A stretch of DNA of 64,000 nt from Stomorhina lunata (Eukaryota; Arthropoda; Insecta; Diptera; Rhiniidae). The stretch's first letter is position 1. Every line of letters starts with the position of its first letter. A model generated the notes under the pieces. That model was not told the origin of the DNA, searched no databases, and saw only the letters and a list, made by a program, of their open reading frames with translations. Both the position numbers and the translations under genes were made by a program. The stretch lies in contig OW121744.1 of NCBI GenBank assembly GCA_933228675.1, forward strand, positions 18,433,978-18,497,977, written 5' to 3'. Shown here in pieces: positions 11,470-21,783 of the stretch.

Positions 11470-11850
11470 TACAACCTAATGTGGGGTCGTCGACTCCGCT
11501 CCTCGATATCAAAGAAAAATAAATGGATTTAATTTGCCGTCTGCGTATCGAGTAAAGGAGTGTTTAAATAATAAAGCACACAAACATGTCCTCAAAGGAT
11601 TTATGACCTAAGACACCCCCACTTGTGGTTAAATATTCAAAATCAACGATCTGTAAATTAAATTAAACTTAAAGAATTTTGTTCAATTTTTTTTTTTTAA
11701 ATTTTGAATTTTGTTATTCGTTAATAGATTTTAAGCGAAAAAAAAAATTAATGACTAATTTTAAAATTAAGTAGAACAACTTTTTGCTAATCAGTTTCCC
11801 TAAATTTGTTTTTCTTTTTTTTTTTTCTAATAAGGACTAAGCCAATAAAA
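11470..11850 (+). terminator. SLO2: SLO2 3' UTR with poly(A) signals
   Basis: Downstream of the TGA are candidate AATAAA hexamers at 11518, 11569 and 11844, followed by T-rich sequence. The cleavage site cannot be fixed from sequence alone. Confidence 0.5.
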
Positions 11851-13285
11851 AGTTTTTGAAGATTTATTTTTATAATTTTTAAAAATAAATTGAAATTAAT
11901 TGAAAAATGTAAAAATAAAAAATTTAAATGATTTTCTTTTTATGTCTTTTATCTCAGTTTTACTTTAATTATTTGTCACCCTTTTTTAATTTTCCTTGGA
12001 GACTCTGAAACATGCATAAGTAATCTGGCAAGGCTAAAATGTTGTATTTTATATTTAAGCCTTAAGGCATGCTACACTTTATTATACTTTGAATTATTAG
12101 TGATGCCAGTATAGTAAAACTTTATATGACCTTGAGTAAACAGTGATGCCAGCATTTAGATAAGAAATTTAACTATAAATCGAAATTCCAAAATTCGAAA
12201 TTTTCTAATTACACTATCAAGAAAGTTACAAATTCCGTTCGGAATTGGAACCATTAAGTAGTTAAATTCCGTTTGAAATGTTTTAGGTTCAATAGATTTT
12301 GCAAAAGTCCAAAATCATTACAAAACTTGATTTTTTCAACTGAAATCTGTAACAAACATACAAATAACATTGAGTAATTAAAGAAATTATTTAAATATTG
12401 AATTAACAAAGAAAAACATGTGTTTTAATTTCGAAAAAATGTTTCGTTCTACTTTTTTATAGAAGCACAAAACGGAATTCATTCCACTTCCGAACGGAAT
12501 TGAGTTCTGCGACATGGCTGTACGTAACAGGTTTTTAACCAAACGAATCTGATACCATCATTATGTAAAATCGTCTGTTCGATTCTAAAGTCAGAATGAT
12601 AAAAATAGAACAGTTTTCAAGATATTCCAACATAACCGTTTTTTGCGTTTTTGAAAAAGATGATGTCACCAAAATGTAGATATCTTCCAAAATATTTGTC
12701 GAATTATGTATTCACATTACCAAAACAGCCATGGGCCGTAGGTAAAAGTGAGTCAAAAAATAACAAAGTAACATTGGACAAAAGTTCAAACCTTATGAAA
12801 AATTTGATGAATTTTAAATAGTTTCGGTATTTTTAAATTATTTTTATTTAATATAACAATATTTGAATTTTATTCAAAAGGACATAATATTATATCAGCA
12901 CAAATATACTATGTCCGCAGATTGCACAGTGGGATGGTGGAAAAATAGAATGTAAATAAGTTCGCAACTTCTAAACCACAGGGCGGATTTAAAAAAATTA
13001 TGTGGAGTGTTGGCGAGCTTAAGAAGGGTACCTCAGACTCATAAACCACTTAAAACGATATATAATTGTAATTTCCCATCTGATTTGACAACACTATATA
13101 ACAAATGTATAGGTCAAAATCTACAAAAAAACATCCCTATATGAATATCTCTTACGGTTTTAAAGATATTCGACTTCAAAAACTAAAATTTTCAATTTGT
13201 GTCCCATACTGCACAGATTTTTTTACTAAAATCTGATCTACCTATAAACCGATTTTCTTGATTTAAAGTTTTATAAATAAAAAAA
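11851..13285. other. Intergenic sequence beyond SLO2, with a dispersed repeat at 13021-13212
   Basis: Mostly unremarkable AT-rich DNA. Segment 13021-13212 (ACCTCAGACTCATAAACCAC onward, with ATCTCTTACGGTTTTAAAGA) matches 33399-33592 with moderate divergence, so it is an old dispersed repeat. Confidence 0.5.
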
Positions 13286-13992
13286 ACAAGTAAGAAAGTG
13301 CTATAGTCGGTCAAGCTCGACCATACGATACCCTTCACCACTAAGGTCAAAGGTGTTCTTTTTCCTGTATAATGACAAATATTTGCTAAATTTTGCCGTC
13401 ATTTGGACTTATATGAGAGCTAGGGTCAAATGTGGACCGATTATCTCGAAATTTGGCAAATTGATTACAATTGTTACAAAACTTGAGGCTCTATGCTCCA
13501 CTGGGAGTCAAGGATAACAGAAGAAGAATATACAAAACTTATGTTTGCAAAAAATAAACTTCAAATTCTCATTATCTTTAGAAAAAAAATTTAGTAATTT
13601 TTGTCCCATTTTGACAGAAGAGTTTCTATGGGAGCTATGGTCAAATGAAGGCCGATTTCAACGAAATTTGGTACAGTAATTTTGGTTTACATAAGTAATA
13701 TATGTTTTAAATTTTATGAAAAAATATTGATTTTTGTGGCCAAAATATAAATTCCGGGAAGTGGGACCTATGGGAGGTACCGTAAATAATGGACCGATTT
13801 TGACGAATTTCAATAGCCGTGATCCCACTATCAAATCTTTGCCAAATTTCATCAAATTATCTTTAGAATTGCGACCTGTAGTTTTATTACATGGTTTACA
13901 TGGGGGTCCAGTCAGCCAGACGGACGGAAAGACTGACATCGCTCAGAAAGTGATTCTAAGCCTATTGGTATACTAAGACAAATATTTCTTAG
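13286..13992 (+). repeat. TAGTCGG dispersed repeat, copy 1
   Basis: It begins ACAAGTAAGAAAGTGCTATA and carries the family landmarks GATACCCTTCACCACTAAGG, CATTTGGACTTATATGAGAG, a GGGACCTATGGGAGGTACC block and ATGGGGGTCCAG. The last 100 bp of the family are missing. It has a small LINE insertion at 13484. Confidence 0.75.
13476..13539 (+). mobile_element. 57-bp LINE-end insertion with 8-bp target duplication
   Basis: ACAAAACT at 13476-13483 is repeated at 13532-13539; the bases between are absent from sister copies of the host repeat and match (inverted) the LINE end at 25480-25530. Confidence 0.65.
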
Positions 13993-14817
13993 GTTAAAAA
14001 TCGAATATTTATTCGTTTGAAAGGCCTATTGTTACCGCTATGGTTTGTGGCTTTTTCTCATACACCTGAGAACACCTGACAATAGAAAAATTAACGGGTT
14101 TGAAAAGCTCGATCTCAGTAGCTAGTATGCACCGCTCCCTCGTCAGATGATCATACATTCAGTGTGACAGATCTTGCGTTTCGTCTACTTTTGGTTGTTA
14201 TAATGTCATACAGAAAGAAGATATGCACATCTGTAATTACTTACTTGACCTATATTTACTACCTGGTAACATAAAAGGTCGGACATATTTTGGAATTCCA
14301 TTCGCTTTGATCTTGTTGACTTTTTCTTCAGTTTCCTAAGCCAAGTTTTCAAAGAACATTCTTTGCGATTATTTTCGAAAACTTTTATTTTTACGACAGT
14401 CAAATTATAATTTACAACTTTTTTAATAATCTTTCTTAAACTCACATTTCTTATTATTTTGTACTATTTTTATGACAAAAATATAATTTCTTACAATTCA
14501 ATTGTTTAAATTAGGACATAAATTTAAATTAAGACAAAAAACATTGTAATTATTTTCAGTTTTTAGTATTAACATATAATAGTCAATTTCGTAACGAATT
14601 ATTAAAAAAAAAATTAAGAAAAAAAGCAAAATTAAGTTAAATGCTGCTAATTAATACAAGGTGAGCTTGGGAACAAAACAAAATGTAATTAAAAATTTAA
14701 AGTTGAAAATCAGTTAAAAATTAAGAAAAACAAGTAGTTATAGTGAATAGAAGGAAAATAAAAGCTTGAGAAATGGAAAAATTAGGTTATTATTAAAGTA
14801 AATTCAACTTTAAAAAT
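13993..14817. other. Intergenic, no feature recognised
   Basis: AT-rich sequence without repeats or credible ORFs. Confidence 0.4.
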
Positions 14818-14823
14818 TTTATT
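14818..14823 (-). terminator. Poly(A) signal of the orphan exon
   Basis: AATAAA on the minus strand, about 20 nt after the TAA of the 14842-14947 exon, followed by T-rich sequence. It supports that exon being transcribed as a 3' end. Confidence 0.4.
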
Positions 14824-14841
14824 TTATATTTCAGAATTTCT

Positions 14842-14947
14842 TTAAAACTTCGTATCAAACGGCTGTGTTTGTGGCTGATTGTGAGCAAATGCTGCAGCCA
14901 TTTTGCGGAAAGCTTTCACATGACCAAATGATCCATTAAAATTTAAA
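14842..14947 (-). CDS. Orphan last exon of an unidentified minus-strand gene
   Basis: On the minus strand an open frame reads LNFNGSFGHVKAFRKMAAAF, then AHNQPQTQPFDTKF and TAA (14844-14842). It is much richer in GC than its surroundings. The likely acceptor is CTCAATAG at 14948, downstream of a T/C-rich tract; reading further back gives an ATG at 14958 and a possible 38-residue stand-alone peptide. An AATAAA follows at about 14823-14818. The sequence just upstream is repeat-related flank and a Sat-2 array, so any partner exon is displaced; I found none up to 21.5 kb. Product unknown. Confidence 0.45.
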
Positions 14948-14984
14948 CTATTGAGCATGGGTCGGCGCAAAGAGAACAGAACAA

Positions 14985-15094
14985 AAAAATAGTCGGCAGA
15001 GTTGCCGTTTTTTTATACTTTTAACTAAAATAGGTATTTTTTCAATGTGTAGTTCTAACGTTTTAAAAAGAAAAAGTTTTCTACTCCATTTTTT
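14985..15094 (+). repeat. Flank shared with the Sat-2 array at 44.9 kb
   Basis: TATACTTTTAACTAAAATAG then GTATTTTTTCAATGTGTAGT matches 44815-44880, and each copy leads directly into a Sat-2 array. Confidence 0.6.
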
Positions 15095-15712
15095 TTATAA
15101 TTTTATCAAAAATTTTTCTATAGAAAATATTTTTTATCAAAAATTTTTCTGTAAAAAATTTTTTTATTAAAAATTTTTCTATACAAAATTTTTTTATAAA
15201 AAATTTTTCTATAGAAATTTTTTTTTATCAAAAATTTTTCTATAGAAATTTTTTTTATCAAAAATTTTTCTATAGAAAACTTTTTTTATCAAAAATTTTG
15301 CTATAGAAAATTTTTTTATCAAAAATTTTTCTATAGAAAACTTTTTTTATCAAAAATTTTGCTATAGAAAATTTTTTTATCAAAAATTTTTCTATAGAAA
15401 ACTTTTTGATCAAAAATTTTTCTATAGAAAATTTGTTTATAAAAAATTTTTCTAAAGAAAACTTTTTTATCTAAAATTTTTCTATAGAAAATTTTTTTAT
15501 CAAAAATTTTTCTATAGAAAATTTGTTTATCAAAAATTTTTCTATAGAAAATTTTTTTATCAAAAATTTTTCTTTAGAAAATTTTTTTATCAAAAATTTT
15601 TCTATAGAAAATTTTTTTATGAAAAATTTTTCTACAGAAAATTTTTTTATCAAAAATTTTTCTATAGAAAATTTGTTATCAAAAATTTTTCTATAGAAAA
15701 TTTTTTTATAAA
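15095..15712 (+). repeat. Sat-2 array (30-bp unit)
   Basis: About 20 copies with core TTTTTCTATAGAAAAT and TTTTATCAAAAA. Most uniform at 15230-15700; a long frame on the minus strand here is simply the repeat translated. Confidence 0.9.
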
Positions 15713-16344
15713 AAAATGTTTTGAGTGACGTGTTTTCCTTAAAAATAATGAACCATGAGCACACGGAAAACGAAAAATTCAAATAGACATGGACTTATTG
15801 ATCTACCCTCGTATTTATAAATGTATGCTGGTCTCTCTTATCAATCTTGCGACAAGTCATATTACGATCATGCGACATTACCTCAATTTTTTTGGAGCAA
15901 AAATCAATTTTAGACTATCTTCACGAGACTTTAACTTTCAGCAACGATTAAATCAAGTAAAGTATCGATAAACCGATAAAAAATTAAAAAAAATGTTGGG
16001 GTTTTTTTTTCATATTTTTGTCGACGTGAACTTCTCAAATTATAATTTATTATGAACTTTCTATTTTTTTGCATAATCAAGCTTTCATTTTCCTTTTAGC
16101 TTTTAGATTAAAAATTTGTATATATAAAATTTTAAGGCAAAAATTTAGTTTTCTTTGTTATTTTTAAATGTTAAAAACATTTTAATTTTTTAATTTCTTA
16201 GATTTAAGTTATGAAATAATAAACATTAACGCTTTGGTAATTCACAAATGCTTTACAATCTCAAAAAGAAGATCCATTAAAAAGATAACATTACAATTTG
16301 CCTAGAACCAAATACATATGTATCAAATTTCTATAAAAAATAAA
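15713..16344. other. Intergenic, with a possible mariner TIR
   Basis: GGACTTATTGATCTACCCTC at 15791-15810 resembles a mariner-type terminus, but no partner end or transposase was found. Confidence 0.3.
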
Positions 16345-17103
16345 ACAAGTAGAAATTGCTTTAGTCGGTCAAGTCCGACCATACGATACCCTTCACCACT
16401 AAGGTCAAAGGTGTTCTTTTTCCTGCATAAAGACAAATATTTGCTAAATCATTCAAACGTTTTCTCAAAACTTATATATTTAAGCTGTTTCCGTCATTTG
16501 GACTTATATGAGAGCTAGGGTCAAATGTGGAACGATTGTCTCAAGATTTGGAAAAATGATTACAGTTGTCACATAAATTTTATATGCAAAAATAAACTTA
16601 AAATTCTCATTATCTTCAGATTTACGTTTCATTTAGTGCATTTTGACAGAAAAATTTCTATGGGAGTCAAATGTGGACCGAAATTCGGTACAGCTATTTA
16701 AATTTGCACAAGCAGTATTTGTTTTAAATTTCATGAAAAAATTTTGATATTTGTGGCTAATATATCAATTTCGGGAAGTGGGACCTATAGGAGGTACCAT
16801 AAATAATGGTCCGATTTTGACAAATTTTAATAGCCATAGTCCTACTATCAAAAAACTATCTATGCCAAATTTTCTCAAATTATCTTTGGGATTGCGACCT
16901 GTACTTTGATTAAATGGTTTACATGGGGGTCCAGCCAGACGGACGGACTGACATTGCTAAATCGACTCAGATAGTGATTCTATGCCTTTTGGTACATATA
17001 GTAAAAGGTGGGTCTAAGCCAAATATTTTTATGCGTTACATACATCAGCACAAACTTTTAATACCTTTAATACCTTTCCACCTATGGTGGTGAAGGGAAT
17101 AAA
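16345..17103 (+). repeat. TAGTCGG dispersed repeat, copy 2
   Basis: Nearly full length, from ACAAGTAGAAATTGCTTTAG to CCTATGGTGGTGAAGGGAAT. Subterminal segments ATACCCTTCACCACTAAGG and CCTATGGTGGTGAAGGG are inverted relative to each other. No coding capacity. Confidence 0.75.
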
Positions 17104-18239
17104 ATAATCCGGCAATGTCAAACGTATATAATTTTCTATAAAGATAAATGGATCAAGTATAATCAAAATATTAAATTTTGGAGCTGCTGACATAACTGTC
17201 ATAAAATCTGATAATTTCGAACTTAATAAAAACTTAAAACTTTTAGTTAATTTTTTTTTTTTTTAAATTTATGAAATCAAAATTATTTAAATAAAATAAA
17301 TAAGTAAAAAAAATTGAATTTTATTTATCGCCTATAACATGAAGAGATTTTAAAAGATTTGTTGCAAGCTAAAATACAAGACTAATTTAAACTATTTCTG
17401 AAAATATTTGAATTTTTATTTATAAAATTTTTCTAAACTAAGTTTTAAGAAATTATACAAAATTTGATAAAAAAAAATTAATAAAATTATAAAATTGACT
17501 ATAGATCGCTTTTAAAAATATATATATGTATATATAAATCTATATATATCAAAACCGATAATATATATACCCATTTTTATTTTTGCACTTTGTAGACTAT
17601 AATAAATTGCAATCGACAAAATTAGTTTTTCAATTTCGAAAATACCTTTAACAAAAACATTAACTAAATACTGCATGTACAAATTTAAAAAAAGATCAGA
17701 TAAACCTTAAATGCAAAAAAAAATTTAAATTAAAAAAATGTTTATTTTTTAAAAATCCTTCTTTTACCCAAACGAAAAAAAAACACAAAATAGAAATGTA
17801 AAAATTTAATTAAAATAGCTCAAAGTAATTATATATAAAAAATGGAATTTTAGAATGATATAACACAAATATATTTCTAAAAAAGAATTAAATCATAAAA
17901 AATATAAAACAAAAATAAATTAGTTATACAAATTCAAAATTGGAATAAAGTTAAGTTAAAAACTGAAAAAAATCTAAGATGTAAATGAAAAAAAATATAT
18001 ATAAAAATTGTTCAATAAAAAAAGGATTAAATAAAGAAAATGTATAAAAGCAAAAAAACGAGAACGTCTTTGAAAAACTTTATTAATAATTTGTAAAAAT
18101 TTGTATTGACCAAGCTACCAGGTAATCTAAGAAATATGCAGTCACTCAAATTACTGTCCCAGTGTTTTTAAATTCTTTACGAATATGAGTGTAACAACAA
18201 AGCTGTTTGTTCAATCTCTCTGATATTTGGTATTTTTGT
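17104..18239. other. Intergenic AT-rich sequence
   Basis: Very AT-rich with a TATATA tract at 17519-17575. No gene or tandem repeat recognised. Confidence 0.4.
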
Positions 18240-18405
18240 AAAGGGTCATCCATTACGTGGCTTTAAAAGTATAGAGCTGGAATTCCACATCTGTCAAACT
18301 AAGTTGTTAAACCATTTTTTTTCTTTTCAGCTGAAAGTCTAACATTGACGAAAATGAATCGCTTAAGTATCACACAACGCATAAGAATTATCAAGACATA
18401 CTAAA
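18240..18405 (+). pseudogene. 5' end of a mariner-like transposase, cut by a dispersed repeat
   Basis: After a T/C-rich leader the frame MNRLSITQRIRIIKTY starts at 18354 and resembles the first residues of insect mariner-type transposases. It is interrupted within 55 bases by copy 3 of the TAGTCGG dispersed repeat; no continuation was found beyond that repeat. Confidence 0.5.
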
Positions 18406-19056
18406 ACAAGTAAGAAAGTGCTATAGTAGGTCAATCCCGACCATACGATAACCTTCACCACTAAGGTCAAAGGTTTTCTTTTTCCTGTATAAAGACAAAT
18501 ATTTGCTAAATTTTGCCATTATGCAGACATTTTCTCAAAACTTATATAAGCTGTCTCCGTCTTTTGGACTTATATGAAAGCTAGGGTCAAATGTGAACCG
18601 ATAATCTCGAAATTTGGCAAATTGATTACAGTTGTCACAAAAATTATATTTGCAAAAAATAAACTTAAAGTTCTCATTATCTTCGGATTTAAGAGCGTTT
18701 CAGTGATCTTGCCTCATTTAGTGCGTTTTGATAGCAGAGTTTTTATGGGAGCTATGGTCAAATGTAGACCGATTTCAACAAAATTTGGTACAGTTATTTT
18801 GGCTTACATTAGCAGTACCTGTTTTAAATTTCATCAAATATTGGTTTTTGTGGCCAAAATATCAATTCCGGGAATACGGCCCTATGGCAGGCACCATAAA
18901 TAATGGACCGATTTTGATGCTCCCACTATCAAAAAAAAATCATCTGTACTAAATTTCAATAAATTCCCATTAGAATTACGTCCTGTACTTTGATTGCACG
19001 AGGTCCAGCCGGACGGACGGACTGACTGACATCGCTAAATCAACTCAGAAAGTGAT
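18406..19056 (+). repeat. TAGTCGG dispersed repeat, copy 3 (3' end replaced by satellite)
   Basis: Starts ACAAGTAAGAAAGTGCTATA within the mariner fragment; stops at AACTCAGAAAGTGATT, where the 29-bp array begins without spacer. Confidence 0.75.
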
Positions 19057-19850
19057 TGAAAAATTTCCTATAAAAAGTAAATTTTTGAAAAATTTCCTAT
19101 AAAAAGTAAATTTTTGAAAAATTTCCTATAAAAAGTAAATTTTTGAAAAATTTCCTATAAAAAGTAAATTTTTGAAAAATTTCCTATAAAAAGTAAATTT
19201 TTGAAAAATTTCCTATAAAAAGTAAATTTTTGAAAAATTTCCTATAAAAAGTATAATCTTGAAAAATTTCCTATAAAAAGTAAATTTTTGAAAAATTTCC
19301 TATAAAAAGTAAATTTTTGAAAAATTTCCTATAAAAAGTAGATTTTTGAAAAATTTCCTATAAAAAGTAAATTTTTGAAATATTTCCTATAAAAAGTAAA
19401 TTTTTGAAATATTTCCTATAAAAAGTTCATTTTTGAAAAATTTCCTATAAAAAGTAAATTTTTGAAAAATTTCCTATAAAAAGTAAATTTTTGAAAAATT
19501 TCCTATAAAAAGTAAATTTTTGAAAAATTTCCTATAAAAAGTATAATCTTGAAAAATTTCCTATAAAAAGTAAATTTTTGAAAAATTTCCTATAAAAAGT
19601 AAATTTTTGAAAAATTTCCTATAAAAAGTAGATTTTTGAAAAAATTCCTATAAAAAGTAAATTTTTGAAATATTTCCTATAAAAAGTAAATTTTTGAAAT
19701 ATTTCCTATAAAAAGTTCATTTTTGAAAAATTTCCTATAAAAAGTAAATTTTTGAAAAATTTCCTATAAAAAGTAAATTTTTGAAAAATTTCCTATAAAA
19801 AATAAATTTTTGAAAAATTTCCTACAAAAAGTAAATTTTTGAAATATAAA
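19057..19850 (+). repeat. 29-bp Sat-1 variant array with 10-unit higher-order repeat
   Basis: About 27 copies, core TTTCCTATAAAAAGTAAATT. Variant units (GTATAATCTT, GTAGATTTT, GAAATATTTCC, GTTCATTTTT) recur in the same order 290 bp later (19252 and 19542; 19338 and 19628; 19427 and 19717), i.e. ten units. Confidence 0.93.
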
Positions 19851-20740
19851 AAACCATTCCCCCAAATTTTCAGTATATTTTTTCAATTGTAGGAAATTGC
19901 AAATACTTTTAAATATCAATAGACTCGAACTACTATGAAAATAAGTTTAACTTTTACTTTGTTCGACTAAATATTTTTTTTTAGAATTTAAAAATGCATT
20001 GGAATTAATAAACTTAAAAAAAAAATAAATTATAATTTTTTTTTTTTGAAGAAACATATCCTTTTGAAATTAAAAATGTATTGAACTTAATCCACTTTCA
20101 AAACAAATAAATTTGAAACTTTTTACTATGAAATTTTTATTTTTTTGAATCATTTTTTCTTTTAAATTGAAAAATATATGGGACTTAAACCACTTTCAAA
20201 ATAAAAACTTGGATCAAATCGTTAACTACAAATTATATGACTGTCAATATTTCAATAGGTTTTGAAAATTATTATTGATTAACTTATTTTTTTTTTTTTG
20301 GAATTTGGACTTATTCCACTTTCAAAATAAAGTCTTCATATCTTCCCTGAACACAAGTTGAGAATCTCAACAAGTTCGATTGATGAATGTTAAAGTCTTG
20401 ATATGCCTGCGAGACATGAAATATTAACAGATGTGATATAAGCATTTGTCAACCGATGTCTCAGGCTCAATCAATATATGTTAAGCAGTTAAAAATAGTT
20501 AGGTTAGGATATAGTATAAAATATAATACAAATGATTTAAAGAAGTCTGAAAGACCTGTAAAGGTTTGGAGATGTCAAACTGAAACGAGTTGTTTAAAGT
20601 CATCATAGAACGAATATCGCTTTACAATCAACATTAAAAACATTGAAAACAAATCATAACGAATACATTATCTTTCTAATGATATTTTTAAAATTATATT
20701 TTATCCAAGCTACAAAAAATCATCATAAAATAAGACAATC
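19851..20740. other. Intergenic, no gene recognised
   Basis: Three loosely repeated stretches containing ACTTTCAAAAT/AAAATAAA and TTTTTTTTGAA (19970-20330) suggest an old duplicated segment of about 110 bp. Confidence 0.35.
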
Positions 20741-20968
20741 AGGTATGTGATGGAAAACGATCGTTTTCAAATCGATCGATTTCAGATATATTTTTGAGAT
20801 AATTTTCGGTTATTTTCCTAAAAAATTCAAACCATAAGAAAAATAAAATATCATTCAAAAGGATTGAAGCCAAAATTTTCATTTTTTTGGGGGAAATAAC
20901 CAAAAATTAGCTAAAAAATATGTCTGAAATCGATCGATTTGAAAACGAAAAATGTCTATCACATACCT
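20741..20968. mobile_element. Fold-back MITE, copy A
   Basis: 228 bp, from AGGTATGTGATGGAAAACGA to ATGTCTATCACATACCT; the outer 50-60 bp at each end are inverted repeats containing ATCGATCGATTT. No ORF. Confidence 0.75.
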
Positions 20969-21349
20969 TAATATAAAAATTTTGAATAAATTTCCAAAAT
21001 TTTTAACAATTTTCCCTTTTGGTAACAAAAAGGCATAATCTGGCTACCTTATACATTGTAACGGCTGAAATAAGCAAACGCAAAAAAGTATCACATACTT
21101 TAAGGCAGTTAGAAAAAAGCAGTATTTATTAATGAGTAAAACAGTGGAATAAATCAAAATATATTTACTTAAACAGTGGATTCTCTTCAACTAATTAAAA
21201 ACTGCAAAATTTTATTTAGATTTAAATTTTTTATTATAGTAAAAAAATGACAATGAAAGCGCAATTTAATGAAAAGAAAATGTTGCCAACAATGATGGAC
21301 ATAATTTTAGTACACATATACATAATTACATAATAAAGAATGGGAAAAA
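20969..21349. other. Intergenic between MITE A and the Ndg 3' end
   Basis: No feature recognised. Confidence 0.35.
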
Positions 21350-21524
21350 TACATAAAAAAATTATTACTTTATTTAACAAAATTATTAATAATCTCTAGT
21401 TTTTTTCTTTTTTAATATCATATTTATATAAAAATTTATAAATAAGTATAAGGATTAAATGTTTAAGCTCATTTTCTCTCTCTAGTCTTGTAAGTTAAGA
21501 GGACTTTTGTTAAGCTTAGACGAC
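21350..21524 (-). terminator. Ndg: Ndg 3' UTR and poly(A) signal
   Basis: On the minus strand an AATAAA lies at 21374-21369, about 150 nt after the stop codon, within A/T-rich sequence. It is the nearest canonical hexamer. Confidence 0.5.
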
Positions 21525-21783
21525 TTAAAGAGTGAAAGGATTTGGTACTGCACAGAGTTTCGAGAGAGCTGTACATTTACAACTTTTACCCGAGGGAGCC
21601 TTACGATTAACCAAACACAAGCGGGAGTCCGAACAGCCGCCATTGTTAATTTGACAGGGACTATCCATTTGGGGGCAGTTATCTTCGACAGCGGTCATGG
21701 CATACATTTTATGACTGCCAAAGAAGGGTATCTGCATGCTCTTTTGGCGTTGACCAAAGGTATTAACGCTTTCGAGTTTTTTG
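21525..21783 (-). CDS. Ndg: Ndg exon 11: propeller end, last EGF, stop
   Basis: Acceptor ATTTTCAG, then [40 protein letters not shown] and [19 protein letters not shown] with TAA at 21527-21525. The NNGGCS pattern is the EGF that closes LDLR-type propellers. Confidence 0.93.
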
